Positions 1 to 10,303 are shown, counted from the first letter of the stretch. The stretch: 64,000 nucleotides of DNA from Serratia quinivorans (GCA_900457075.1 UGYN01000002.1:3906001-3970000); one strand, 5' to 3'. Numbers and translations are program-made. Notes: generated by a model from the letters alone, not told the origin.

Positions 1-1868
<1,868 letters not shown>

Positions 1869-1869
<1 letters not shown>

Positions 1870-2084
1870 TGGAAAAAGAGAATCTGTTGGAAATTGCCAA
1901 TACGGTAATGCCATTCGGCAAGTATCAGGGGCGGGTGCTGATTGACCTGCCCGAAGAATACCTGTTGTGGTTTGCCCGTAAGGGGGAGTTTCCCCAGGGC
2001 AAGCTTGGTATGCTGATGGAAATGACGTTGGCGATTAAAATTGAAGGGCTCGACCACCTGGTCAAGCCGCTGAAGAAAAGTTGA
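1869..2084 (+). CDS. ypeB: DUF3820 family protein YpeB
   Basis: This 71-residue soluble protein matches E. coli YpeB in length, sequence pattern (MPFGKYQG, LPEEYLLWFARKGEFPQGKLG) and position directly after ligA. Its ATG overlaps the ligA stop codon by one base. The family has the DUF3820 fold; no function is firmly known. The MPFGKYQG stretch resembles motifs near nuclease-like proteins, but assigning an activity from that would be speculation. Confidence 0.92.
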
Positions 2085-2090
2085 GTTGCC

Positions 2091-2117
2091 GGGTGCGGTA
2101 TCCGCCGCACCCATTTT
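2091..2117 (+). terminator. Intrinsic terminator between ypeB and yfeH
   Basis: An 8-bp GC-rich stem (2091-2098 with 2105-2112) with a 6-base loop is followed by ATTTT. It lies between the convergent ypeB and yfeH genes and could serve the ligA-ypeB operon. Confidence 0.7.
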
Positions 2118-2118
2118 C

Positions 2119-3111
2119 CTATCCTCGCGCGGTTTCCACGTTGGGCGCCGCCTGTTGTTCCTGCTGTTTTTTCTGATAGCGTCGTGCCAATACCGCGCAG
2201 GTCATCAGTTGCACCTGATGGAACACCATCAGCGGCAGCACCATAATTCCCACGGTTGAGGCCGGAAACAGGATATTGGCCATCGGGATACCGTTCGCCA
2301 GGCTTTTCTTCGAACCGCAGAACACGATGGTGATTTCGTCGGCTTTGCTAAAGCCCAGCCAGCGAGCCATATAAGTGTTCACCACCAGCACAATTGTCAA
2401 AAGCACCAGGCTTCCCACCACAATAAATACCAGCGAACCGATGCCGACCTGATGCCAGATGCCATGCGTCACCGCTTCGCTAAAGGCGGCATACACCACC
2501 AGCAGAATTGAGGTCTGGTCGGTCTTGCCGATCAGCTTGCGGTTGCGTTCAATCCATTTGCCGATCAACGGTCGTGACAGATGACCGGCGACAAACGGCA
2601 CCAGCAGTTGCAGCACGATGGAGCCTACCTGTTGCAGGCTGCCGGTTTCCCCGTGCACATTCATCAATAGCCCCACCAGCAGTGGCGAGACGAAAATCCC
2701 CAGCAGGCTTGAAGCCGAAGCGCTGCACACCGCAGCGGCCACGTTGCCGCCCGCCAGCGAAGTAAAGGCGATGGCCGACTGCACGGTGGCGGGCAGAATG
2801 CACAGGTAGATAAAGCCGGAATACAGCTCGGGGCTGACGTTGACCGGCGACCACCATTTAAACAGCACGCCAAGCGTCGGGAAAATAATAAAGGTGCTGA
2901 ACATCACCCACAGGTGCAGCCGCCAGTTATTGCTGCCGGCCAGAATGGCTTCGCGCGACAGCTTGGCACCGTGCATAAAGAACAGCAGGGCGATGGCGGC
3001 GATGGTCAGCGCGTTCAGCCAGCCGACGAACTCGCCGCGCGCCGGCAGAAACGAAGCCAGCAGCACGGTGGCGATCAGCGTCAGGGTAAAGCGATCGGGC
3101 AAAAATCTCAT
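2119..3111 (-). CDS. yfeH: Bile acid:sodium symporter family transporter YfeH
   Basis: Integral membrane protein of 330 residues with about nine to ten hydrophobic segments, of the SBF-like/BASS family. It corresponds to E. coli YfeH (332 residues) and keeps its place beside ypeB. Family members carry organic anions with sodium; the substrate of YfeH is unknown. It is transcribed divergently from the LysR-type gene yfeR, a usual arrangement for a regulator and its target. Confidence 0.9.
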   Translation of the reverse strand: MRFLPDRFTLTLIATVLLASFLPARGEFVGWLNALTIAAIALLFFMHGAKLSREAILAGSNNWRLHLWVMFSTFIIFPTLGVLFKWWSPVNVSPELYSGFIYLCILPATVQSAIAFTSLAGGNVAAAVCSASASSLLGIFVSPLLVGLLMNVHGETGSLQQVGSIVLQLLVPFVAGHLSRPLIGKWIERNRKLIGKTDQTSILLVVYAAFSEAVTHGIWHQVGIGSLVFIVVGSLVLLTIVLVVNTYMARWLGFSKADEITIVFCGSKKSLANGIPMANILFPASTVGIMVLPLMVFHQVQLMTCAVLARRYQKKQQEQQAAPNVETARG

Positions 3112-3205
3112 GGCGGCGTACTCGAAGAAAAATCAATGCGCCCATTGTCGCGCGACTGGATATAATAATTAAATTGATTTATTTAATTCATATATGAATA
3201 AAAAC

Positions 3206-4127
3206 ATGAATTACTCGCTTAAACAACTCAAAGTCTTTGTCGCTATTGCCCGGCACCGCAGTTTCAGCCGGGCGGGCGAGGCCATTGGGCTGACGCAGTC
3301 GGCGGTCAGCCACAGCGTGAAAGAGCTGGAGGCGGAGGTCGGCGTTCGCCTGCTCGATCGCACCACCCGTGAAGTGTTGCTGACCGACGCCGGGCAACGG
3401 CTGGCCAACCGGGTTGAACGTTTACTGGATGAGTTGCAGTCGTCATTGTTGGATGCGCGCAGCTTTGGCGTGCTACGCAGCGGCACGGTGCGGGTGGCAT
3501 CGAGCCAGACCATCTCCGCGCACCTGATGCCGCAGTGCATTGCCGCCGGGGGAAAAGCAGTATCCGGATATCCGCATCATGCTGCGTGACCAGGCGCAAC
3601 AGCAGGTGCTGCACAGCATTCGCAACGCCGAGGTCGATTTTGGCATCGTGGTCGATCCGGTGCAGGCGTTGGATCTGGACTGTGAACCGATCCTGCACGA
3701 ACCTTTCCTGTTGCTGTGCCGTAACGATCACCCGTTTGCTGAACTGCCCGAAGTGCACTGGTCGGCGCTGAACGGCAGCCGTTTGGTGTTGCAGGATTAT
3801 GCTTCAGGTAGTCGGCCACTGATTGACAGCGCGCTGCGCCAACAAGGGGTGGAAGCGACGGTAGTGCAGGAGATTGGCCACCCGGCCACGCTGTTTCCTA
3901 TGGTGGCGGCGGGTATCGGCATCAGTATTTTCCCCGCGCTGGCATTACCCTTACCGGAGGGGGGCCAATTGAAGGTTCGCCGATTGGTGCCGGAAATCAA
4001 CCGTGCGCTGATGCTGGTACGGCGTAAAAACCGCTCGCTGACACCGGCGGCAGAGGTCATCTGGCAGGTGGTGGGGCAGCAGGCGGCCTTGTTGCAACAG
4101 CAGCGTCAGCGGCAGGCAGATTACTGA
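3206..4127 (+). pseudogene. yfeR: LysR-type regulator YfeR, frameshifted
   Basis: A LysR-family regulator like E. coli YfeR, divergent from yfeH. The start at 3206 ([11 protein letters not shown]) is preferred over 3194 because E. coli YfeR begins there. The N-terminal helix-turn-helix ([23 protein letters not shown]) reads until about 3548; the effector domain ([10 protein letters not shown] to the end) continues in the next frame. Removing one G from the five-G run at 3548-3552 restores a 306-residue protein, close to the 308 of E. coli. It is either a fresh pseudogene or a sequencing error. The stop is one base from the 34-bp repeat. Confidence 0.88.
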
Positions 4128-4161
4128 GTCAAATATACACATCCACGGCGTTGTGCGCGGT
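4128..4161. repeat. 34-bp direct repeat, left copy
   Basis: Identical over 34 bases to 5729-5762. The sequence is the stop codon and last codons of the FlxA-like gene on the minus strand. This left copy is an orphan fragment starting one base after the yfeR stop. The pair bounds the RES toxin-antitoxin cassette. Confidence 0.95.
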
Positions 4162-4247
4162 AGCCTGTTTATTGAACAGCATTGACGGTCGGGTTAATCG
4201 GCGTACTATAACGAATATAAGCGATATCACGATATTCAGGCGGTAAT

Positions 4248-5014
4248 ATGGTCATTAAACAGCGGACACGTCACGAAGTACAAACGTCATTGAACATTCA
4301 GACGATTAGCGGGGCTGAGCTTCGCAAGCTTGAAACCAAATCAAATGCTGAGTATTTGGTGGTAGAGCTTGGCGATTTAACAGGACATATTCCGCATTTT
4401 GCTGACGCCATCAAAGCGGCGATGAAAGCGGCTATTACTTCCCTGGCGACGGCATTCTCTGGCTGTGCAGATGATACATCATCTTCCCTAACGCCCAGAA
4501 AAGAAGAAAATGACACCGGTAAAACAGTCAAATTGACCAAGGTTGCGAAAGACATAACACCGGTTGTTGAAGCAGAAACCCACCGCCAGTGAAAAAACCG
4601 AACGTCAACGTCGTCATGCTGAACGCTTGGCGAAGCACAATGCCGCCATCATAGAAGATTCGGTGTGGTTAACTGCGCATGATTTGTCGCAAAAAAACGG
4701 GTTTTACATCAGCAAATCCTAGCGCGGGGCCCGCATCGTTGGAAATCATCAGGTAAAATTTTTGCCATTCAGTTGCAGGGGAAGGATTTTTATCCGGAAT
4801 ATTGCTTTGGATGAAGGGTATCGCCCGCTGCCGATAATTAAAAAAATAATCCTGATGTTTGGTGAAAGGAAAAACATCATGGGGGCTGGCCACCTGGTTT
4901 GGGGCTGACAATAGCTGGTTGGGTGGCCGTAAGCCCAAAGACATGTTGATCAGCGCGCCGGAACAGGTGTTGCTTGCGGCCAGAGAGGAAACGTTGAGGG
5001 GAACTCATGGATGA
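4248..5014 (+). pseudogene. Putative RES-partner antitoxin gene, broken by five +1 insertions
   Basis: The first frame gives 114 residues (4248-4592). Protein-like sequence then continues through the other frames to a stop at 5012-5014. Removing one base at each of five homopolymers (CCC about 4578-4580, A7 at 4691-4697, CCC about 4730-4732, GG 4809-4810, CC about 4890-4892) restores one 253-codon frame whose stop overlaps the RES start at 5007. The rebuilt C-terminal part contains NPSAGPHRWK, IFAIQLQGKDFYPEY, EGYRPLP and NSWLGGRKPKDML...PEQVLLAA, resembling the toxin-binding region of MbcA/ParS-type antitoxins of RES toxins. Function is inferred from context and that resemblance. The N-terminal 110 residues are not recognised. 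Confidence 0.7.
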
Positions 5015-5708
5015 CAGTAAGGGCGAAAATGACGTTGAACGTCGGATCCCGCCGCCAATTAGCGATCTGCAGGTAAACTTTTTCACCTGGCCGGCAGGAC
5101 AACATATTTATCGCGTACATTCTATCTGCTATACCGCCATACAGTTCAATCCTGGAACGCGGGGAAGTGCCAGATTTAGCCCTGTGTACGACAGCCTGAG
5201 GCGACGAGTTCCCACGATTTATGGTGGTGTCAGTACCGGAGTTGCGGTGATGGAAACCCTATTTCATGACCTCCCGGAACATACTGACGGGGTGGCTTAT
5301 GATATGGGCAATCTTCAAGGGTTGGCACATTCGGTTATTGCGCCAAAAGTTGATTTAAATCTGGTCGATCTCAATCCTAAGACCATGAAAAAAATGGGCG
5401 TCAATAGAGCTCAGCTTCTGGACTCGACAGCCGATCAGTATATTTATACTCAGGAATATGCCTCTGCAATTCATGCGGCTCATCCCGCAGCACATGGGTT
5501 GAAATGGTCATCCAAGCAGCATGGCGACAGTGCCTTAATGCTGTTTGGCGATCGGATTAAGGGGGAGCAGTTGGATGTCATCGTCGAATCTGAAGTGATT
5601 ATTGATTCGGACACCGTGCTGGAAGTGATTGACGAAGAGGCGGATCAACTCGGTATTGTACTTATAAATGACGGTGATGAGCCTGATATGGCAGGCTCAA
5701 TCAAGTGA
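5007..5708 (+). CDS. RES domain protein (putative toxin)
   Basis: 233 residues with the RES-domain signature: IYRVHSICY, FNPGTRGSARFSPV, TIYGGVSTGVAVMETLFHD, and a later serine-containing segment. RES toxins of toxin-antitoxin pairs degrade NAD+ (MbcT and relatives). The gene starts inside the end of the upstream partner frame, the usual toxin-after-antitoxin order with translational coupling. The frame is intact. It sits in the 1.6-kb segment between 34-bp direct repeats, which looks less GC-rich than its neighbours. RES identity is secure; the NAD-degrading role is inferred from family. Confidence 0.88.
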   Translation: MDDSKGENDVERRIPPPISDLQVNFFTWPAGQHIYRVHSICYTAIQFNPGTRGSARFSPVYDSLRRRVPTIYGGVSTGVAVMETLFHDLPEHTDGVAYDMGNLQGLAHSVIAPKVDLNLVDLNPKTMKKMGVNRAQLLDSTADQYIYTQEYASAIHAAHPAAHGLKWSSKQHGDSALMLFGDRIKGEQLDVIVESEVIIDSDTVLEVIDEEADQLGIVLINDGDEPDMAGSIK

Positions 5709-5728
5709 TTTATCAGTGCAAAAAGCCT

Positions 5729-5762
5729 GTCAAATATACACATCCACGGCGTTGTGCGCGGT
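5729..5762. repeat. 34-bp direct repeat, right copy (3' end of FlxA-like gene)
   Basis: Identical to 4128-4161. This copy is in its native setting: 5730-5732 is the stop codon of the FlxA-like gene and the rest its last codons. Insertion at this point leaves that gene intact, as for an attachment site at a gene's 3' end. AGCCTGT occurs just inside the cassette at both edges (4162-4168; 5724-5730). Confidence 0.95.
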
Positions 5763-6206
5763 GGGGCGGTTGATGCCATCGCCCTTGGCCGGCGCGATAC
5801 TAGCGGCAGCTTTAGCCGTTTGCTCTGCCTGCTGTTTTTCCATCTCTTCTTTCTGAATGCGCGCGATCTCGGCCTGCAGCATTTTGATCTGCGCCTGAAT
5901 CAGCTGTTTCTGTTTTTCAATTTCTTTGGGATCGGCGTCCGAGTCTTTCAGGTCTGCCAGTTTTTGTTGCAGCCCCTGGATTTGCTTGTTCAGCGACTTG
6001 ATACGCGCTGAAGCGCTGCTGTCGGCCACGTTCATCTGATCGTTACCCTCAGCCTCCCTGGCTTCTTTCATCTTGCCGCCTTCCGGCTGCTGGTTGACCG
6101 GCTTGGCCATCAGCAACTGCCCTTGGTTACCGGGGGCGCTAAAAACGTTGCTGATGCCGGGTACGGTGTTTTTCACCGGGACAATCATGGTAATGCTGGT
6201 CGACAT
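5730..6206 (-). CDS. FlxA-like coiled-coil protein
   Basis: 158 residues with a long charged coiled coil in the middle (IKSLNKQIQGLQQKLADL onward, rich in K, E, Q) and an Ala/Gln-rich tail. The pattern fits the FlxA-like family, whose E. coli founder belongs to the flagellar regulon; the molecular role is unknown. No flagellar genes lie nearby, so the link is by family only. Its last codons form the right-hand copy of the 34-bp repeat. Without the cassette it would meet yfeR tail to tail with only one or two bases between. Confidence 0.65.
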   Translation of the reverse strand: MSTSITMIVPVKNTVPGISNVFSAPGNQGQLLMAKPVNQQPEGGKMKEAREAEGNDQMNVADSSASARIKSLNKQIQGLQQKLADLKDSDADPKEIEKQKQLIQAQIKMLQAEIARIQKEEMEKQQAEQTAKAAASIAPAKGDGINRPTAHNAVDVYI

Positions 6207-6265
6207 AACACTCTCCCTGAGTTTGGATTTCGCTGCTCAGGGTATCGGCAGAATGGGGTAAAACT

Positions 6266-6814
6266 TTACCCGCGGATTTGCCGCAGGCGTGGCCAGCGCT
6301 GCAACCAGCCTTTGCTGGCCACCCGTTGTTCATAGGCGTCGAGGTCGCCGTTTTTGGCATTGAAGGTGATGGTGTTATCGAACAGCCCGTCGAGGCCAAA
6401 GGGAGCCACCAGCTGTAGGCTGTCATCCGCATTCAGCCGCACGCCCACCGCCGTTTCCAGCTCGGTCCAATAGCTGATGGCGTCTTCGCTGTTAAGGTAG
6501 GGCACCCGACCGCTGCGCAGGTGCATGCGCGCCTGATTTTTCACTGACCAGGGCTGCGGCAACCATTCTTGTAACCGTGCTTCCAGCATCTGGTCACGCT
6601 CCGCCTCCGGGCGCTGTGCGTCAAAATGGATCACGTCGATGTCGTTGAGCGGCGTTGGCATGGCGTAATCGTGCAGCCGATCCCATACCAGATTACGAAC
6701 AAAGCCGGCACCCAGGCACCAGTCATTCAGACCGAGCCGACGGGCGGTGCGCAATATCGTCATTCTTTCATTATCTTGTTGTAACCATTGGATAATTTTT
6801 TGTTGCCGGGTCAT
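6266..6814 (-). CDS. Nucleotidyltransferase-fold family protein
   Basis: 182 residues with GAGFVRNLVWDRLH followed about 20 residues later by NDIDVIHFD. These are the glycine motif and paired acidic residues of the nucleotidyltransferase superfamily (PF06042, DUF925 type). Catalytic residues appear present. Substrate and role are unknown for the family. It stands alone, 60 bp upstream of the FlxA-like gene on the same strand, so co-transcription is possible. Confidence 0.8.
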   Translation of the reverse strand: MTRQQKIIQWLQQDNERMTILRTARRLGLNDWCLGAGFVRNLVWDRLHDYAMPTPLNDIDVIHFDAQRPEAERDQMLEARLQEWLPQPWSVKNQARMHLRSGRVPYLNSEDAISYWTELETAVGVRLNADDSLQLVAPFGLDGLFDNTITFNAKNGDLDAYEQRVASKGWLQRWPRLRQIRG

Positions 6815-6954
6815 TACCTCTCCTTTGTTGCGGCTACTGTAACCTGAAGCGGCCGTGGGCGAAACCGCAGGAGAATATATTCGCCGGTCGACTGACTACA
6901 CTTGGTACAGGGTTTGCAACTTCAGGTAAACATTCAGGCAGAACAGGGGACGCT

Positions 6955-8340
6955 ATGTATCAGGCAACGCTTAGCCGGCGCAGCTATCGTTTCAGCGATT
7001 TACGTCAGTTGATGGCCAAGGCATCACCGGCCCGTTCCGGCGACTATCTGGCGGAAGTGGCGGCGGATAGCGCAGAGGAACGCATGGCGGCACGCATCGC
7101 GCTGGCGGAGGTGCCACTGAAGACTTTCCTTCAGCAGTTACTGGTGCCCTACGAACAGGATGAGGTCACTCGGCTGATTATCGACAGCCACGATGCATTG
7201 GCCTTTGCGCCAATTTCGCACCTGACGGTGGGGGATTTTCGTGACTGGCTGCTGAGTGAACAGGCGGACAGTGCGATGTTGGCGCAGGTAGCCCCCGGCA
7301 TTACGCCGGAAATGGCGGCGGCAGTGAGTAAGTTGATGCGCAATCAGGATCTGATCCTGGTGGCCAAAAAATGTCGGGTGATTACGCGTTTTCGTAACAC
7401 TATTGGCCTGCCGGGCCACCTGAGCGTGCGGCTGCAACCGAACCATCCCACCGACAGCTTACAGGGCATTGCGGCCAGCATGCTCGACGGCCTGCTGTAC
7501 GGCAGCGGTGACGCGGTGGTGGGCATCAACCCGGCCAGCGACAGCCTGCCGCTGCTGGAAAAACTCAATCATATGCTGGACGACGTGATCCAACGTTTTG
7601 CCATACCGACCCAATCCTGCGTGCTGACGCACGTCACCAATACGCTGCGGCTAATAGAGCGCGGCGCACCGGTGGATTTGGTGTTCCAGTCGATAGCCGG
7701 AACCGAGGCGGCCAATAGCGGTTTCGGCATTAATCTGGCGCTGCTGGCGGAGGCTCAGCAAGCGGCGCTGAGCCTTAATCGCGGTACTCTGGGCAATAAC
7801 GTCATGTACTTTGAAACCGGGCAGGGCAGCTGTTTGTCGTCCAATGCGCACCATGGCGTCGATCAGCAAACCTGCGAAGCACGTGCTTACGCGGTGGCGC
7901 GACATTTCTCCCCGTTGCTGATCAACACCGTGGTCGGGTTTATCGGCCCTGAGTATTTGTATGACGGTAAGCAGATTATCCGTGCCGGGTTGGAGGATCA
8001 CTTCTGCGGCAAGCTGCTCGGCCTGCCGCTGGGTTGCGATGTGTGTTACACCAATCATGCAGAGGCGGATCAGGACGACATGGACACGCTGTTGACGCTG
8101 TTGGCCACCGCCGGGCTGACCTTCCTGATTGGCGTGCCGGGAGCGGACGACATCATGCTCAATTACCAAAGCACTTCATTCCATGATGCACTGTACATCC
8201 GCGAACTGCTGGGCTTGAAGCACGCGCCGGAGTTCGCCGACTGGCTGACGAAAATGCAGATCACCGACGATCTGGGCCGGCTGCGCGACACCGCGGCCAA
8301 TCACCCGTTGTTGCTGGCGTTACAGGGAGAGCAACCATGA
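6955..8340 (+). CDS. eutB: Ethanolamine ammonia-lyase large subunit EutB
   Basis: EutB is the catalytic subunit of the adenosylcobalamin-dependent lyase that splits ethanolamine into acetaldehyde and ammonia. The 461 residues match E. coli EutB (453) end to end as a TIM-barrel protein; VFQSIAGTEAANSGFGINLALL and the LGCDVCYTNHAEADQDD region are family hallmarks. A GGGGAC ribosome site precedes the ATG. eutC overlaps the stop by 4 bp. None of the other eut genes (reactivase eutA, shell, eutD, eutE) are nearby, so this is the minimal two-gene form. Confidence 0.97.
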   Translation: MYQATLSRRSYRFSDLRQLMAKASPARSGDYLAEVAADSAEERMAARIALAEVPLKTFLQQLLVPYEQDEVTRLIIDSHDALAFAPISHLTVGDFRDWLLSEQADSAMLAQVAPGITPEMAAAVSKLMRNQDLILVAKKCRVITRFRNTIGLPGHLSVRLQPNHPTDSLQGIAASMLDGLLYGSGDAVVGINPASDSLPLLEKLNHMLDDVIQRFAIPTQSCVLTHVTNTLRLIERGAPVDLVFQSIAGTEAANSGFGINLALLAEAQQAALSLNRGTLGNNVMYFETGQGSCLSSNAHHGVDQQTCEARAYAVARHFSPLLINTVVGFIGPEYLYDGKQIIRAGLEDHFCGKLLGLPLGCDVCYTNHAEADQDDMDTLLTLLATAGLTFLIGVPGADDIMLNYQSTSFHDALYIRELLGLKHAPEFADWLTKMQITDDLGRLRDTAANHPLLLALQGEQP

Positions 8341-9128
8341 GCAAGCCGGTTCACGTTAACCGCTGGGATGCGCTGCGTGCCTTTACCGATGCGCGCATTG
8401 CGCTGGGGCGCACCGGCTCCAGCCTGCCAACCGAGGAGTTGCTTAAATTTGGCCTGGCGCATGCGCAGGCGCGTGATGCGGTGCACCAGCCGTTCGACAG
8501 CGATACGCTGGGCGGGGCGTTGCAGGATCAGGGCTGGCCAACCTTGACGGTGCACAGCCAGGCTGCCGACCGTACCGCTTATCTCAGCCGACCGGATCTG
8601 GGGCGTCGGTTGGCCGCGGACAGCCGTAGCCTGCTGTTGGACTTGCCTGACAAGCCGGTGGATTTATTGCTGGTGGTGGCAGACGGTTTGTCCTCCAAGG
8701 CGGTACATCGGCAGGCACTGCCGTTGTTGCAGGCGCTGCGGCCTTATCTCGAATTATTGGGGCTTTCAGTCGCACCGGTGGTGTTGGCGCATCAATCGCG
8801 GGTGGCGTTGGGGGATGATATTGGCGAATGTTTAGGGGCCAGAGCTGTGGCGATGTTGATTGGTGAGCGACCGGGCCTGTCATCCCCGGACAGCCTGGGG
8901 ATCTACCTCACCTGGGGGCCGAACACCCAGCGGCGTGAGTCGGAACGCAATTGCATCTCCAACGTGCGTCCGGAAGGGCTGAATTACCCGCAGGCGGCGT
9001 TCAAACTGGCGTGGCTGCTGGAACAGGCTTTCCAGCGTCGCCTGACCGGAATAGACCTGAAAGACGAAAGCGACAACCCGGCGTTGTATGGCCGGGTATC
9101 ACCGCTTCACTCCCAGCTCGGGGGCTGA
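8337..9128 (+). CDS. eutC: Ethanolamine ammonia-lyase small subunit EutC
   Basis: 263-residue partner of EutB that helps bind the cobalamin cofactor. Start ATGA overlaps the eutB stop, so the subunits are translationally coupled. The conserved C-terminal half (LGDDIGECLGARAVAMLIGERPGL, YLTWGP, ERNCISNVRPEGL) is clear. It is shorter than the 295-residue E. coli protein, mainly at the N terminus. Its 3' end overlaps the convergent LysR gene by 22 bp. Confidence 0.95.
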   Translation: MSKPVHVNRWDALRAFTDARIALGRTGSSLPTEELLKFGLAHAQARDAVHQPFDSDTLGGALQDQGWPTLTVHSQAADRTAYLSRPDLGRRLAADSRSLLLDLPDKPVDLLLVVADGLSSKAVHRQALPLLQALRPYLELLGLSVAPVVLAHQSRVALGDDIGECLGARAVAMLIGERPGLSSPDSLGIYLTWGPNTQRRESERNCISNVRPEGLNYPQAAFKLAWLLEQAFQRRLTGIDLKDESDNPALYGRVSPLHSQLGG

Positions 9129-10009
9129 CCGATACTTTGCTTGAGCAACGTGATGAACAGGTTAAGCCGTGCCGACACCTTTGCCACCGGGCGCAGCAGA
9201 TAAATCCCCTGTTGCTCCTGACGCGGATCCTCGAGCACCGGCAGCAACCGACCAGCCTGTATATCCGGGCCGACCACCCAATTGGGTAAAAAGGTGATCC
9301 CCAACCCTAACAGCGCCGCCTCGCGTTGAGCGGTAAAGTCGTCACAGCGCAATACCAGGCTGCAGCGGTCCATCAAAGGGGCGCTGAGAATTTGCGCCCA
9401 GCAGGCCGGTTGTTGCTTGTGGTAGCGGGCAATCAGCCGATGCTCCGGCAACGCGTTCAGATCGGCAGGCCTGCCATAACGGGCGAGATAAGCCGGGCTG
9501 GCGCACATCACCCAGCGCTGAGTGGCTATCCGGCTGGCGTACAACCCACTGTCTTTCTGCTCGCCGATGCGAATGGCGGCATCCAGCAATTCCTGCGTCG
9601 GATCGGTCTGGCGCTCCGTCAAATCCAGTTCAACAAACAGCTGCGGATAACGTTCAGCAAGCAGAGGCAACAGCGGCAGGATATAGGTTTTGCCGAAGGT
9701 CGGCAGACAACTGATGCGTAGCGTGCCTTGCGGCCTGTCGCTAAGTGAAGCCAGCTCGGCGCGGATATCGCTGATGTCCGACAGCAGCGTTGCCGCGCGC
9801 GCCTGCAGCATTTCTCCGGCGTCCGTCAGCATCAGGCCACGGGTTGAACGGATAAACAGCGTTGCGTCCAGGGCACTTTCCAGCGCATCGACGTGGCGCA
9901 CCAGTGAAGAAGGCACCATTCCCAGTTTGCGGGCGGCGGCGGAGAAGCTGCCCAACAGGGCCACCTCGAGAAATATCGGCAGATGTTCAACATAACGGGC
10001 GTCATTCAT
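9107..10009 (-). CDS. LysR-type transcriptional regulator, CrgA/AaeR-like subgroup
   Basis: LysR-family activator or repressor. The helix-turn-helix reads SFSAAARKLGMVPSSLVRHVDALE, followed by a co-inducer domain with LRISCLPTFGKTYILPLLPLL. The open frame runs up to 10147, but homology starts at MNDARYVEHLPIF, so 10009 is proposed as the start (300 residues). A perfect 17-bp palindrome (10011-10027) sits directly upstream of that ATG. The gene is convergent with eutC and divergent from budAB. It could regulate budAB, but it is not of the AlsR/BudR sequence type I would expect, so the target is open. Confidence 0.88.
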   Translation of the reverse strand: MNDARYVEHLPIFLEVALLGSFSAAARKLGMVPSSLVRHVDALESALDATLFIRSTRGLMLTDAGEMLQARAATLLSDISDIRAELASLSDRPQGTLRISCLPTFGKTYILPLLPLLAERYPQLFVELDLTERQTDPTQELLDAAIRIGEQKDSGLYASRIATQRWVMCASPAYLARYGRPADLNALPEHRLIARYHKQQPACWAQILSAPLMDRCSLVLRCDDFTAQREAALLGLGITFLPNWVVGPDIQAGRLLPVLEDPRQEQQGIYLLRPVAKVSARLNLFITLLKQSIGQPPSWE

Positions 10010-10010
10010 T

Positions 10011-10027
10011 TTTGCATTATATGCAAA
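10011..10027. promoter_or_regulatory. Palindrome upstream of LysR start
   Basis: TTTGCATTATATGCAAA is an inverted repeat with 7-base arms around TAT, immediately before the preferred start codon of the LysR gene. If that start is right, this would be an autoregulatory site overlapping the translation start region. If translation starts further upstream it would be coding sequence. No experimental counterpart is known to me. Confidence 0.45.
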
Positions 10028-10256
10028 AGCGTTTCTTATGAATACCAGGTTCTCCGTCTGGCGCATTACGGCTACTCTTTTTGGGAGCTTACGGCGAGTA
10101 ACAACGTGCCGTGATCTCACCGCGCAGAGCAATAATGCATAAAGCACGCGGTTTTTAGAACGTTAGAACACTTGCTTTTCCCAGGCCTTGCTGTGTGCCT
10201 GCGGTATTGATCGCTGCTTCAACACCAGATTAACCGTTCAATTTGGCGTCCTGTTT

Positions 10257-10289
10257 AACAACAATGGTTAGTGAAACTAAACCGTTGTT
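10257..10289. promoter_or_regulatory. Imperfect inverted repeat in LysR-budA intergenic region
   Basis: The arms AACAAC (10257-10262) and GTTGTT (10284-10289) enclose a second pairing GGT-TAGT with ACTA-ACC, with small bulges. It lies in the divergent promoter region of the LysR gene and budA and is a candidate operator or RNA hairpin. Confidence 0.4.
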
Positions 10290-10303
10290 GACATTGGGCG
10301 CCG

